A stretch of 41,286 nucleotides of DNA, taken from Gammaproteobacteria bacterium. GTDB lineage: Bacteria; Pseudomonadota; Gammaproteobacteria; Poriferisulfidales; Poriferisulfidaceae. The stretch covers positions 1-41,286 of the forward strand of contig JAPONY010000017.1 of assembly GCA_026713705.1 (NCBI GenBank). Reading direction: 5' to 3'. Position numbers and translations under genes: made by a program. This document shows, piece after piece, positions 7,071 to 16,336 of the stretch (its first letter is position 1; every line of letters begins with the position of its first letter). The notes under the pieces are model-generated. The model made no database searches, was not told the origin of the DNA, and saw only the letters and a list, made by a program, of their open reading frames with translations.

Positions 7071-9902
7071 ATGAAGCCCGCTCCTATTCCCAGCATCTTG
7101 AAAGAGGAGGCGGAGTCGGCCTTGGAGGATATCCAGCCTGCTCTTGACGGCGAACTCCTGAACACGAATCGGTCGGCCCTTCTCAACCTGTTTGCCGCCA
7201 GCCCCTTTGCGGCCCGTCTTGCGCGAACCCAACCGGACTTGCTGGAGTCCGCCCTGCGCGACCCAGTCGCCAAGGATCTGGAACCCCCAGACCCCGAAAC
7301 CGCGGAAGACGCAGACTTTGCGCGTTCTTTACGCCGAGCTCGGACGCGGGAGATGCTCCGCATCATGTTTCGGGACATCAACGGGCTCGCGGAACTGCCG
7401 GAAACCCTGCACGATCTGAGCACTTTTGCGGACCGCGCCGTGATGGGCGCCGCTGATTGGCACCGCTCCCGGATGAAGGAGCCCAGCCCAACCGACGAGA
7501 ACGGTGAGCCGGTCCCGTTCGTAGTCCTCGGCATGGGCAAGCTCGGCGGGGCGGAACTCAACTTCTCTTCCGACATTGATCTGATCTTCGCTTACCCGGA
7601 CCCGGCTTCGGACCGTGAGCAGGCGCAATCCTATTTCATCCGGCTGGGACAGAAAATGATCAAGGCATTGGACGAAGTCACCGCCGATGGATTCGTGTTC
7701 CGCGTGGACATGAGGCTGCGCCCGTTCGGCTCCACCGGCAGTCTGGCGCTGCCATTCTCTTCCATGGAGGCCTATTACCAGAACCACGGGCGCGAGTGGG
7801 AGCGCTACGCGCTGATCAAGGCGCGGCCGCTGGGCGAGCCCACCGCCGCTGGTGCGGAACTGACTGACCTGCTCCGACCTTTCATCTTTCGGCGTTCCCT
7901 CGATTTCCGGGTATTGGAAGAGTTGCGGACCATGAAGGCAAAGATGGAACGCCATGCACGCAAGGAAACTCTGGAGGACGATCTCAAGCACGGTCCCGGG
8001 GGAATTCGCGAGGCTGAATTCATTGTGCAAAGTGCACAGTTGATTTTCGGCGGGAGGGAGTCGGTCCTTCAGCAAACTTCGTGGATGCGCGCATTGGACG
8101 CGATGAACCAGTGCGGCAAGCTCACCGACGGCGACGTACAGCTGCTACTCGACGCTTATTCCACCCTGCGCACCATCGAGAACCGCCTGCAGATGATCGA
8201 GGACCAGCAGACGCACACCCTGCCGCAAGATGAACTGGCGAGAGCGCGGATCCAGTTCGCGATGGGTTGCCCGGACTGGTCGGAATTTGCGGATGCACTC
8301 ACCATGCAGCGGGTCAGCCTGCAATTGGAGTTCACCTGCCTGATGCGGGTGGAATTGGAACCAGAACAGGAACACCCTGAAGAACTAAAGACCCTATTGC
8401 ACATGATCGAGACCATCGGGCAGCAGGATGGCGACTTGGTCGGGCTAGAGGAAGTCTTGGGGAAAATGGGACTGGAAGACGGTGCGGAAGAGCCAGCGCG
8501 ACGACTGCACTCCACCATCTCTTCTTCAGCATGGCGCATCCAAAACGCCAGTGGGCGCCACTACGCGTTGGCACTGATTCCGAAAATGATCGAAATCGCC
8601 TGTCGGCAGGCTGATTCAGCCCACGTGCTGAATCTCCTGTTCGATGTGCTGGAAGCCCTTCTGTATCGGCCCAATTGCATGGCCCTGCTGGCCGAGAACC
8701 CCCAAGCGCTGAATCTGCTGGCCGAGCTGGTCCGCCTCAGCCCGTGGGTACAGACCCAAATTTTGCGATCGCCCCACCTCATCGACGAACTGCTGGCACC
8801 AGACACACTGTTTGGAGAACGAACCCCGGAAATCCTGCAAAGAGTCTTGCAACTCGCCCTGCCCGACGACGAGGACGACCTGGAACAGCAGATGAAAGTC
8901 CTTCGCCAATTCCGTCAGTCCCAAACACTGCAAGTCGCCGCTTGCAATCTGATTCACTCAAAATCCCTCTCGGACGTGAGCGACGAATTGACTTGGATTG
9001 CCGAAACCGTCACGACCTGTGCCTGGGACTTGTCGATGCGCCAGCAACTCCAGCGTCACGGCCAACCCTGCTGCGTCGTGGACGGGCAGCGCCGTCCGGC
9101 TCATTGCGCCATTCTGGCCTACGGCAAGTTCGGAGGCCTCGAGATGGGGTTCAATTCCGATCTGGATCTGGTATTCGTCCACGACAGTGATGGCGAAGAA
9201 CAGATGACTGACGGGGAGAAGCCGGTATACAACGAATACTTCTTCACCCGCGTGGTGCAGCGATTCATACATATCATGGAAACCATGACCCCCGACGGCA
9301 CTCTGTACGAGATCGACCCCCGGTTGCGACCCGGTGGGCAATCCGGGCAAACGGTCTGCAGCCTGCATTACTACGAAAAATACCTGGAAGAAAAAGCCTG
9401 GACCTGGGAGCGTCAGGCCCTCGCGCGAGCACGGGCGGTGGCGGGCGATGATGGGGTGCGAGAGGCCTTCGAGGAAGTCCGCGCACGGACTCTGTGCGTA
9501 CCTCGCGAACCCGTTGAACTGCAAAAAGAGTTTGTGGACATGCGCCAGCGAATGCTGGAGGCTCATGTGCCCCAAACCGAGCACTTCCATCTCAAGAATG
9601 ACCCCGGCGGAATCACCGATCTGGAGTTCATGGTGCACTATAATGTGTTGCTTCACGCTGAAAGCCATCCGGAAATCATTGAGCCGACTGCCACAGTGAT
9701 GATTCTGGACCGTCTGGCGCAATGCGGCCTGCTGGACACCGAAACCACTGAATTCCTGCGCGCCTGCTACTTCACCTACCGCGACCGGATACACGTACTC
9801 AGCCTACAGGAGTTGCCACCGCACTCTACACCGGACGAGTTCGCAGACGAACGCATGAAAATTCGGGAACTTTGGGACAAGACCTTCAATCTGGCGACAT
9901 GA
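7071..9902 (+). CDS. glnE: Bifunctional glutamine synthetase adenylyltransferase/adenylyl-removing enzyme
   Basis: Adds AMP to, or removes it from, glutamine synthetase under control of PII and glutamine, thereby setting nitrogen assimilation. The product is 943 residues, usual for the family. Two nucleotidyltransferase domains are visible: the N-terminal adenylyl-removing domain with GMGKLGGAELNFSSDIDLIF (near residue 155) and the C-terminal adenylylating domain with YGKFGGLEMGFNSDLDLVF (near 685). Each is followed by its helical GlnD/PII-uptake-type segment. The ORF track starts at ATG 7014, but that codon lies inside the palindromic repeat and the extra 19 residues (beginning MIHKTFCGSLFDK) are palindrome read-through. 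MKPAPIPSILKEE at 7071 fits homologues. It overlaps ilvE by 4 bp (ATGA). Confidence 0.96.
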   Translation: MKPAPIPSILKEEAESALEDIQPALDGELLNTNRSALLNLFAASPFAARLARTQPDLLESALRDPVAKDLEPPDPETAEDADFARSLRRARTREMLRIMFRDINGLAELPETLHDLSTFADRAVMGAADWHRSRMKEPSPTDENGEPVPFVVLGMGKLGGAELNFSSDIDLIFAYPDPASDREQAQSYFIRLGQKMIKALDEVTADGFVFRVDMRLRPFGSTGSLALPFSSMEAYYQNHGREWERYALIKARPLGEPTAAGAELTDLLRPFIFRRSLDFRVLEELRTMKAKMERHARKETLEDDLKHGPGGIREAEFIVQSAQLIFGGRESVLQQTSWMRALDAMNQCGKLTDGDVQLLLDAYSTLRTIENRLQMIEDQQTHTLPQDELARARIQFAMGCPDWSEFADALTMQRVSLQLEFTCLMRVELEPEQEHPEELKTLLHMIETIGQQDGDLVGLEEVLGKMGLEDGAEEPARRLHSTISSSAWRIQNASGRHYALALIPKMIEIACRQADSAHVLNLLFDVLEALLYRPNCMALLAENPQALNLLAELVRLSPWVQTQILRSPHLIDELLAPDTLFGERTPEILQRVLQLALPDDEDDLEQQMKVLRQFRQSQTLQVAACNLIHSKSLSDVSDELTWIAETVTTCAWDLSMRQQLQRHGQPCCVVDGQRRPAHCAILAYGKFGGLEMGFNSDLDLVFVHDSDGEEQMTDGEKPVYNEYFFTRVVQRFIHIMETMTPDGTLYEIDPRLRPGGQSGQTVCSLHYYEKYLEEKAWTWERQALARARAVAGDDGVREAFEEVRARTLCVPREPVELQKEFVDMRQRMLEAHVPQTEHFHLKNDPGGITDLEFMVHYNVLLHAESHPEIIEPTATVMILDRLAQCGLLDTETTEFLRACYFTYRDRIHVLSLQELPPHSTPDEFADERMKIRELWDKTFNLAT

Positions 9903-10828
9903 GCACACTGGCCCCGCATCCGGATGCCGTAATCTGGCTGGACAACCGCATGGTCCCTTGGGCCGAGGCGACCACGCACGTGCTGACTCACAGCCTGCAT
10001 TACGGCAGCGGCGTATTCGAGGGATTGCGGGCATTCGCCACTGAGCAAGGCCCGGCCATTTTCCGTCTGCAGGAACATACCGACCGTTTATTTGCCTCAG
10101 CCGACTGCGTCGGCATGACCATCCCATACTCCAAAGAGGAGATCAATCAGGCTTGTATCGACTCTGTCCAAAAAAACCAACTGGAGACGGCGTACGTCCG
10201 CCCCATTTGCTTTTACGGTGCAGAGGGGCTGGGCCTGCATGCGAAGGGCCTGCAAGTGCACGCGGCCGTGGCCGCCTGGGAATGGGGCGTCTATTTGGGT
10301 GCGGAAGGCCTGGAACAAGGAATTCGGGTATATACCTCCTCCATCATCCGTGATCGCGTCAATGCCCCGTTGACCAGTTCCAAGATCTGTGGCAACTACG
10401 TCTATTCCGCCGTGGCAACAGCACAAGCGAAACAGGCCGGATATGACGAGGCGCTACTGCTGGAAGCAGACGGGCGAATCTCGGAAGGCAGCGGCGAAAA
10501 CCTGTTCGTCGTGCGCGACGGTGTCCTGGAAACCCCGGCGCTGGGTTCAGCTCTTGACGGGATTACCCGCCGTACCATCATTGAGCTTGCACGCGAAACC
10601 AATCTCGAAGTGCGGGAAAACCGGTTGGTTCGGGACGACCTGCTCCATTGCGAGGAGGCATTTTTTACTGGAACCGCCGCTGAAGTCACCCCGATCCGGG
10701 AACTGGACGGCGAGGCCATCGGCAACGGCCGGCGCGGACCCATCACCACCCAGTTACAGCAACAATACCAGGATATCGTCAGTGGCCGTTCTGAGCGTCA
10801 TCTTCACTGGCTGACATTCGTGCACTGA
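9899..10828 (+). CDS. ilvE: Branched-chain amino acid aminotransferase
   Basis: A PLP enzyme that exchanges the amino group between glutamate and the 2-oxo acids of valine, leucine and isoleucine. The 309-residue fold-type IV aminotransferase carries GVFEGLRAF near the N-terminus, the PLP lysine in SSKICGNY, and the signature SEGSGENLFVVRDG. The ORF track begins at 9872, inside glnE; the ATG at 9899 overlaps the glnE stop and gives the family start MSTLAPHPDAVIWLDNR. The glnE-ilvE pair is usual in pseudomonad-like gammaproteobacteria and is probably translationally coupled. Confidence 0.96.
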   Translation: MSTLAPHPDAVIWLDNRMVPWAEATTHVLTHSLHYGSGVFEGLRAFATEQGPAIFRLQEHTDRLFASADCVGMTIPYSKEEINQACIDSVQKNQLETAYVRPICFYGAEGLGLHAKGLQVHAAVAAWEWGVYLGAEGLEQGIRVYTSSIIRDRVNAPLTSSKICGNYVYSAVATAQAKQAGYDEALLLEADGRISEGSGENLFVVRDGVLETPALGSALDGITRRTIIELARETNLEVRENRLVRDDLLHCEEAFFTGTAAEVTPIRELDGEAIGNGRRGPITTQLQQQYQDIVSGRSERHLHWLTFVH

Positions 10829-10830
10829 CC

Positions 10831-11058
10831 ATGCCCAGCCCTCGCACCGCCAAGCACCCGAGCGCCTTTGAGACGCCCAATAAGGCGCCCAGGCAAAATG
10901 TCCGTCCCAAACAGCTTCCCCTCCACTGCCCGCTGCCGGGCACCAGTCTGTGGAACTCCCACCCCCGGGTGTTTCTGCCGATCGAAGATGCGCCGGATCA
11001 CAAGATTCGATGCCCCTATTGCGGCACCCTGTACACGCTGGTGAACGCAGACGGTTGA
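10831..11058 (+). CDS. Zinc-finger protein of the CHCC family
   Basis: A 75-residue protein. After a basic, disordered N-terminus of about 30 residues comes a compact metal site: Cys in LHCPLPG, His in WNSHPRVFLPI, then RCPYCGTLY. This is the zf-CHCC pattern, related to the zinc-binding part of the NDUFS6 subunit of complex I. The cellular role in bacteria is unknown to me. It starts 2 bp after ilvE stops and ends 7 bp before hldE, a neighbourhood seen in other gammaproteobacteria, so it belongs to the same operon. Confidence 0.88.
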   Translation: MPSPRTAKHPSAFETPNKAPRQNVRPKQLPLHCPLPGTSLWNSHPRVFLPIEDAPDHKIRCPYCGTLYTLVNADG

Positions 11059-11065
11059 TATTCCG

Positions 11066-12490
11066 GTGCACCTGAGCCTGCCCGATTTCTCCAAGATCCA
11101 GGCCCTGGTGGTCGGCGATGTGATGCTGGACCGCTATTGGAGCGGGAAAGCCGAGCGCATTTCTCCAGAAGCCCCGGTACCCGTTGTGGCGGTCGAGGAT
11201 GAACAATTGCGCGTTGGGGGTGCCGGCAATGTGGCCGTCAACATCGCTGCCCTGGGCGCTCGCGTCGCCCTTCTGGCCCCGATCGGGCCGGACCAGCCCG
11301 GCCGCACCTTCACCCGTCTGATCCGCCAGCATGGGATCGAAAACCGTCTCATGGTTCAAAGCGGCATGACCACCCCGCTCAAGTTGCGGGTCGTCAGCCA
11401 ACACCAGCAATTGATTCGGCTGGATTTCGAAAAGCGCGCCAATTTCAACAAGACTTTGTTCCAAAAACGGTTCCGCTCCGCCCTGAACCATTGCGATGTG
11501 GTGATCCTGTCGGATTACGGAAAGGGTGCGTTGGAGGATCCCCAACCGCTGATCAATCTATGCCGCCGCATGGGCAAGCCGGTTTTCGTAGATCCCAAGC
11601 AAGCCAACTTCTCCGCCTACGCCGGCGCCACCGCCATCACCCCGAACCGGCAGGAACTGGAGGCTGTGGTCGGTTCGACTCGTACTCTCAAAGCGATCTC
11701 CGAGCACGCCGAAAAACTCTGCCGCCGACACCGCCTGAAGGCAATGCTGGTCACTCTGGGCGAACAGGGCATGTTGTTGCAAAAAAGACGCGAGAGCCTT
11801 CATCTTGCGGTGACCGCGCGTGACGTGTTCGACGTCACCGGTGCCGGGGATACCGTCATTGCCATGTTCGCATGCGCTCACGCCGCAGGATTGTCGCTGG
11901 AAGAAGCGATGCGATTGGCGAACCTGGCCGCGGGCCAGGTGGTCGGAAAATTTGGAACCGCTTCTGTGACACCGGATGAACTGCAACGGGCCATTCGCCT
12001 TGAGCGGAAAATGGAGACCGGCGTCGTTCCCTACAACACCCTTCGCCGGCTGGTTCGGGAAACCCGGGAACTGGGCGAAACGGTGGTGCTCACGAACGGT
12101 TGCTTCGACCTCCTTCATGCCGGCCATGTCGCGTTGCTTGAACAAGCCGCAGAGCTGGGGGATCGATTAATCGTGGCCGTCAACAGCGATGCGTCGGTCC
12201 GGCGCAACAAGGGATCGGGCCGCCCGATTCAACCACTGAAGTACCGACAGAAAGTGCTGGCCGGACTGGAATGCGTGGATTGGGTCGTGTCGTTTTCCCA
12301 GAACACCCCGGAGCAATTGATTCGCGAGATCAAACCGGACGTACTGGTCAAGGGCGCCGACTACAAGCCCTCCCAAATCGTCGGCAAGAAAGAAGTCGAA
12401 AAGGCGGGCGGAAAAGTCGTAGTCCTGCCGCTGGTGGAAGGCTATTCGACCACGAACCTGATCCAGCGCATTCGCGAGAACGAGGAATAA
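11066..12490 (+). CDS. hldE: Bifunctional heptose 7-phosphate kinase/heptose 1-phosphate adenylyltransferase
   Basis: Makes ADP-heptose for the LPS inner core in two steps: phosphorylation of heptose 7-phosphate at C1, then adenylylation. The 474-residue product is a fusion. The N-terminal PfkB/ribokinase domain (about 1-315) has GGAGNVAVNIAALGA and the catalytic DVTGAGDT. The C-terminal cytidylyltransferase-like domain (about 340-474) has TNGCFDLLHAGH and the KGADY loop. Translation starts at GTG 11066. GmhB, which removes the 7-phosphate between these two steps, is encoded 3 kb downstream on the other strand, so the pathway is nearly complete in this window. Confidence 0.96.
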   Translation: MHLSLPDFSKIQALVVGDVMLDRYWSGKAERISPEAPVPVVAVEDEQLRVGGAGNVAVNIAALGARVALLAPIGPDQPGRTFTRLIRQHGIENRLMVQSGMTTPLKLRVVSQHQQLIRLDFEKRANFNKTLFQKRFRSALNHCDVVILSDYGKGALEDPQPLINLCRRMGKPVFVDPKQANFSAYAGATAITPNRQELEAVVGSTRTLKAISEHAEKLCRRHRLKAMLVTLGEQGMLLQKRRESLHLAVTARDVFDVTGAGDTVIAMFACAHAAGLSLEEAMRLANLAAGQVVGKFGTASVTPDELQRAIRLERKMETGVVPYNTLRRLVRETRELGETVVLTNGCFDLLHAGHVALLEQAAELGDRLIVAVNSDASVRRNKGSGRPIQPLKYRQKVLAGLECVDWVVSFSQNTPEQLIREIKPDVLVKGADYKPSQIVGKKEVEKAGGKVVVLPLVEGYSTTNLIQRIRENEE

Positions 12491-12493
12491 CCC

Positions 12494-13519
12494 ATGACGG
12501 ACCAGGACTCGCGGATCCTGGTTGTCGCACAAGCCTGGATCGGCGATGTCGTGCTCAGCCAGATCCTGTACGCCTTGCTCAAGCGACAGCAGCCTGACGC
12601 CTCTATTGATGTCGTCGCGCCCAACTGGGCGGGAGCCTTGCTTGAACGGATGCCTCAGGTTTCCCGCCACATTCCTCTTGACGTCCGGCACGGCCAACTG
12701 GGTTTATGGCGACGGTGGGCCACGGCCCGTCGCTTGAATGCGGAATACCAGCAGGCGATCGTCATTCCCCGTTCCATGAAGGCCGCGTTGTTGCCATGGG
12801 CCGCTGGCATCAGGAAGAGAATCGGGTTCGATACCGGGATTCGCAATACGCTTATAAACGATTCACGTCCTCGGCCGCCGGACATCATGACCCGCATGGC
12901 ACGATTGGCTTCGCCGGATCCCGTAGACCCAAATTCCATCCCCCGGCCAAGACTGGAAGTAGACCCGGAAAAAACCGCCGACGCCCTCCGGCAATGGGAG
13001 ATAGACCCCAGCGAGCCAGTGGTCGGATTAATGCCGGGTGCCGCCTATGGCCGCGCCAAGGAATGGGGCGTGGAATCTTTTGCCCAGCTAGCCGCCATGC
13101 TCTCGAAACATGGCAGCCGCATCTGCGTGGTGGGAACCTCGAAAGACCGTCCCATAGGCGACACCATTGCCCGTGTCGCGCCGGAACAGGTCGTGAACCT
13201 GTGCGGGGAGACCAGCCTGAATCAAGCCATTCATCTGATTTCAGGATTCGCGGCCGCCGTTTGCAATGACTCCGGACTCATGCATATCGCCGCGGCCGTG
13301 GACACTCCCGTCATCGGTATCTACGGCCCGACCAGCCCCGACACGCACCCGCCCCTGGCTGATGCTCGGAAAATTTTCTCAGTACGAACCTTATGCAGCC
13401 CCTGCCATCGGCGCACCTGTCCATACGGACATCATGCCTGCATGACCCGCATCACCCCTAAGCAGGTCTGTGAAGCCACACTCTCGTTGCTTGGCAAGCG
13501 ATCTACGTTGCTACAATAA
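12494..13519 (+). CDS. waaF: ADP-heptose:LPS heptosyltransferase II-type glycosyltransferase (GT9)
   Basis: Transfers heptose from ADP-heptose to the LPS inner core on the cytoplasmic face of the inner membrane. The 341-residue product has the GT9 features: GDVVLSQILYALLK at the N-terminus, GAAYGRAKEWG for nucleotide-sugar binding, and CNDSGLMHIAAA followed by PVIGIYGPTSP. The C-terminus has the CSPCHRRTCPYGHHACM cluster typical of WaaF rather than WaaC. It starts 3 bp after hldE ends, so enzyme and donor-sugar synthesis are in one operon. Confidence 0.94.
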   Translation: MTDQDSRILVVAQAWIGDVVLSQILYALLKRQQPDASIDVVAPNWAGALLERMPQVSRHIPLDVRHGQLGLWRRWATARRLNAEYQQAIVIPRSMKAALLPWAAGIRKRIGFDTGIRNTLINDSRPRPPDIMTRMARLASPDPVDPNSIPRPRLEVDPEKTADALRQWEIDPSEPVVGLMPGAAYGRAKEWGVESFAQLAAMLSKHGSRICVVGTSKDRPIGDTIARVAPEQVVNLCGETSLNQAIHLISGFAAAVCNDSGLMHIAAAVDTPVIGIYGPTSPDTHPPLADARKIFSVRTLCSPCHRRTCPYGHHACMTRITPKQVCEATLSLLGKRSTLLQ

Positions 13520-13567
13520 TTTGCCGCCCTGCCCCCAAAGGAAGAGCGGAGTGTCTGGAGCCTGAAG

Positions 13568-13655
13568 GCCGAGATGGCGGAATTGGTAGACGCGCCGGAC
13601 TCAAAATCCGGTGGGGTAGTCCCCCGTGTGGGTTCGAGTCCCACTCTCGGTACCA
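13568..13655 (+). tRNA. tRNA-Leu, anticodon CAA
   Basis: A complete 88-nt class II cloverleaf including encoded CCA. The acceptor arms are GCCGAGA and TCTCGGT, with one G-T pair. The anticodon arm CCGGA/TCCGG closes the loop CTCAAAA, giving CAA, which reads UUG. A long variable arm follows and the T loop is GGTTCGAGTCC. TACAAT at 13512-13517, inside the end of waaF, could be its -10. There is no sign of an integrated element or duplicated 3' end here. Confidence 0.96.
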
Positions 13656-13707
13656 GCGGCCATAACGGTATCATAGGCGGAATCTGGCACTCCCCTGAGC
13701 CTCTCCG

Positions 13708-14013
13708 ATGCCGTACTACAAGCACCACGTTTTCTTCTGCGTCAACCAGCGGGAAGACGAAGCCTGCTGTCAGGATCATGACGCTCGCGCAATGCGGGAC
13801 TACGCCAAGAAACGATGCCAGGAACTCGGGATTCATGGGGCTGGGCAGATCCGAATCAATCAGTCGGGATGCCTTGACCGATGTGCCGAAGGCCCGATTA
13901 TTGTTGTCTACCCGGACGGCGTCTGGTACCGCTACCAGAGCCGCGCCGACGTTGATCGGATCATCGATCAGCACCTGATTCACGGACAACCCGTCAAGGA
14001 ACTGGAGATCTGA
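13708..14013 (+). CDS. Thioredoxin-like [2Fe-2S] ferredoxin domain protein
   Basis: A 101-residue protein of the small thioredoxin-fold ferredoxins. It has an early cysteine in HVFFCVN, a further pair in EACC, and the later pair GCLDRCAEGPIIVVYPDGVWY, a pattern typical of this family. Such proteins bind a [2Fe-2S] cluster and may carry electrons; no partner is known for this group. It ends 2 bp before the aldo/keto reductase starts, so the two are co-transcribed. Functional coupling is possible but not shown. Confidence 0.88.
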   Translation: MPYYKHHVFFCVNQREDEACCQDHDARAMRDYAKKRCQELGIHGAGQIRINQSGCLDRCAEGPIIVVYPDGVWYRYQSRADVDRIIDQHLIHGQPVKELEI

Positions 14014-14015
14014 CG

Positions 14016-15053
14016 ATGGAACTCCGCCCGCTTGGCGACACGGGCCTGGACGTCAGTGCCATTTGTTTGGGCACCATGACGTTCGGCGAACAGAATACCG
14101 AGGCCGAAGCCCATCAGCAATTGGACTGTGCGTTCGACTTCGGGGTCAATTTCATTGACACCGCCGAGATGTATGCCTTTCCGACCTGTGCGCGCACCCA
14201 AGGGCTCACCGAGCAATATATCGGCACTTGGTTGGCTTCCTCCCGCGTCCCGAGGGATCGGGTGGTGGTGGCAACCAAGGTGACGGGGCCCAGCGAATCC
14301 ATGGATTACCTGCGCGGCGGACCGCGCCTGAACGCAAAACAGATCAATCAAGCGATCGACGACAGTCTCCGTCGCCTGCAGACGGATTACATCGATCTCT
14401 ATCAGGTCCATTGGCCCGAACGCAATACCAACTACTTCGGGCAGTTGGGATATACGGGCGAAGACGACCAGGATGCCATCCCCATCGAGGAGACCTACGA
14501 AACACTATGCCGGCTGGTCGAATCCGGCAAGGCGCGGGCCATTGGGGTGTCTAACGAGACCCCGTGGGGAGTCTCGGAATATCTGAGGCTTTCGCGGGAG
14601 AGCTCCGGACCCCGCATTGCCACCATCCAGAACCCCTACAGTCTGCTGAACCGGACTTTCGAGGTGGGCCTCGCGGAAATCGCCATGCGGGAGCACTGCG
14701 GACTTCTAGCTTATTCTCCACTCGGATTCGGCGTCTTGACTGGAAAATATCAGCGGGGTCGCCCGCGGGGTTCCCGGCTGCAGCGCTGGAACTACTTCAC
14801 CCGTCACACCAACCCGCAGGCGCAAGCCGCCACCGCCAAATACCTTGCCCTATCCCGCCAATACGACCTGACGCCCGCGCAGATGGCCTTGAGTTTTATC
14901 CAGCAGCAACCTTTCGTCACCAGTGTCATTATTGGTGCCACCACAATCGAACAACTCAAGGAAAATCTGGAAAGCGCTCATCTGGAGCTGCCCCGCCAGT
15001 TGCTGCGCGAAATCGATTCCGTTCACGAGTCTCAGCCCAACCCCGCGCCCTGA
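14016..15053 (+). CDS. NADP(H)-dependent aldo/keto reductase, Tas-like
   Basis: A 345-residue cytoplasmic oxidoreductase of the aldo/keto reductase superfamily. The N-terminus LGDTGLDVSAICLGTMTFG, the catalytic Asp/Tyr of NFIDTAEMYAFP, the Lys in ATKVTG and the His in YQVHWPER form the usual tetrad. SVIIGATTIEQLKENL near the C-terminus is the cofactor site. Length and sequence fit the Tas group. The natural substrate is unknown. It follows the ferredoxin gene by 2 bp and its stop lies 2 bp from that of plsC on the other strand, with no terminator between them. Confidence 0.92.
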   Translation: MELRPLGDTGLDVSAICLGTMTFGEQNTEAEAHQQLDCAFDFGVNFIDTAEMYAFPTCARTQGLTEQYIGTWLASSRVPRDRVVVATKVTGPSESMDYLRGGPRLNAKQINQAIDDSLRRLQTDYIDLYQVHWPERNTNYFGQLGYTGEDDQDAIPIEETYETLCRLVESGKARAIGVSNETPWGVSEYLRLSRESSGPRIATIQNPYSLLNRTFEVGLAEIAMREHCGLLAYSPLGFGVLTGKYQRGRPRGSRLQRWNYFTRHTNPQAQAATAKYLALSRQYDLTPAQMALSFIQQQPFVTSVIIGATTIEQLKENLESAHLELPRQLLREIDSVHESQPNPAP

Positions 15054-15055
15054 AG

Positions 15056-15769
15056 TCACATCGGCGGCGACAACTGTGCCCCCGCCGTCTCGATCCATTT
15101 CCTAACCTGCTCGTTCAACTGCGCAGGCTGCAATCCTTCCGTTGAGATCGGCGGCCCAATCCGAACTGTGACCTTTCCGGGCTTTTTGAGAAATCCACGT
15201 GGCCAAAAATGTCCGGCATTGTGCGCCATCGGGAGAACCGAAATCTGGCTCTGCGTTGCGATATGTGCTCCGCCGGCCTGATAGGAACGGTGTTCTCCCA
15301 CCGGAACGCGGGTCCCCTCCGGAAAAATAACCACCACGTCACCACGTGCGAACCGTTCACGCGCCTGTCGCAGCAAACGCTTCAGGCTGCGGACCGGCGA
15401 ACTTCGGTCAATGACGATCGGGCGGGTCAATGCCAGTCCCCAGCCAATGACCGGGATCCACAGCAAGGACTGTTTGAGCACGAATGCCGGTTGCGGCAAT
15501 AAAACCACCAGTAAAACCGTTTCGAATGCCGACTGGTGATTTGCCATGAGCATGTAAGGCCCGGATTCCGGGATATTCTCACGTCCGCGAACCTCGTAGG
15601 TGATTCCGCAAAACACCTTCGCGCTCCAAAGGACGCATACGTTCCAGAAACTCAACAACCGATAGCACGGACGCCGGGGCAGGCAAGCTGCGATCGGCAC
15701 AACACCCACCGCGATTAAGGTGGCGACAAGCACACCTAAATAAAAAAAAGTAGAGCGGATGGCGGACAT
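15056..15769 (-). CDS. plsC: 1-acyl-sn-glycerol-3-phosphate acyltransferase
   Basis: Makes phosphatidic acid by acylating lysophosphatidic acid at the inner membrane. The ORF track runs 101 codons too far upstream, through gmhB; ATG 15769 gives MSAIRSTFFYLGVLVATL, a membrane-anchoring helix. The 237-residue product has the acyltransferase boxes: NHQSAFE (box I, ending in Glu rather than the usual Asp of HX4D, a variant that I recall from some proteobacterial homologues) and FPEGTR (box III). It follows gmhB by 10 bp as the last gene of the glyQ-glyS-gmhB-plsC operon. Confidence 0.92.
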   Translation of the reverse strand: MSAIRSTFFYLGVLVATLIAVGVVPIAACLPRRPCYRLLSFWNVCVLWSAKVFCGITYEVRGRENIPESGPYMLMANHQSAFETVLLVVLLPQPAFVLKQSLLWIPVIGWGLALTRPIVIDRSSPVRSLKRLLRQARERFARGDVVVIFPEGTRVPVGEHRSYQAGGAHIATQSQISVLPMAHNAGHFWPRGFLKKPGKVTVRIGPPISTEGLQPAQLNEQVRKWIETAGAQLSPPM

Positions 15770-15779
15770 CCGGCTGCGC

Positions 15780-16322
15780 TCAGGATGATGAAGCCAGCAG
15801 TTTGTCCACGTATGAGTACAGGTCGTCGTATATCGGAATGCCGGCCGGAAGATCCTTGTCCTTTTCTGTCTGCTTACCGTATCCGGTACGCACCAGAACC
15901 GGACGTGCGCCTGCCGCAATGGCCGCCTGGATATCCGATAGTTTGTCCCCCACTGCCGGCACATGGGCCAAATCAGTCCCGCAGCGATTCGCGATATCTT
16001 CGAACATACCGGGGTTGGGTTTACGACAATGACTGCCCGCGTCCGGGGCATCCGGACAGAAGAAGATGGCATCCACCCAACCGCCGAAGCGGCCCAGCGA
16101 GTTGTGCATTTTCTGATGAATCGTGTTCAGAGTGTCCATATCGATGAGGCCACGACCGATTCCTGACTGGTTGGTCGCAAGTACCACCCGGTAGCCTGCT
16201 TCGTTCAGGCGGGACACCGCCTGCATGCTGCTGTCGATCGGCACCCATTCTTCCGGCGTTTTGATGAAGTCTTCCCGTTCCTGGTTCAGGACTCCGTCTC
16301 GATCCAAAATAATCAATTTCAT
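15780..16322 (-). CDS. gmhB: D-glycero-beta-D-manno-heptose 1,7-bisphosphate 7-phosphatase
   Basis: Removes the 7-phosphate in ADP-heptose synthesis, between the kinase and adenylyltransferase steps of HldE. The 180-residue HAD-superfamily product has DRDGVLN with the nucleophilic and acid/base aspartates, VLATNQSGIGRG (motif II), the Cys-rich zinc loop FCPDAPDAGSHCRKP, and VGDKLSDIQAA (motif IV). The ORF track begins at an in-frame TTG two codons earlier; ATG 16322 is the natural start. It lies 14 bp after glyS and 10 bp before plsC. Confidence 0.95.
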   Translation of the reverse strand: MKLIILDRDGVLNQEREDFIKTPEEWVPIDSSMQAVSRLNEAGYRVVLATNQSGIGRGLIDMDTLNTIHQKMHNSLGRFGGWVDAIFFCPDAPDAGSHCRKPNPGMFEDIANRCGTDLAHVPAVGDKLSDIQAAIAAGARPVLVRTGYGKQTEKDKDLPAGIPIYDDLYSYVDKLLASSS

Positions 16323-16336
16323 GGCCAAAATGTCGT

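Noticed and set aside
8958-9794. 278-aa minus-strand ORF inside glnE
   Set aside because: Shadow of the GC-rich glnE coding frame with no domain of its own.
13568-13655. tRNA-Leu as an integration site
   Set aside because: No duplicated tRNA end, integrase or composition change is seen next to it.
13432-13989. 185-aa minus-strand ORF across the tRNA-Leu
   Set aside because: It runs antisense through waaF, a complete tRNA and the ferredoxin gene; a shadow frame.
15770-16072. N-terminal extension of the plsC ORF
   Set aside because: It lies wholly within gmhB in another frame; the acyltransferase begins at ATG 15769.
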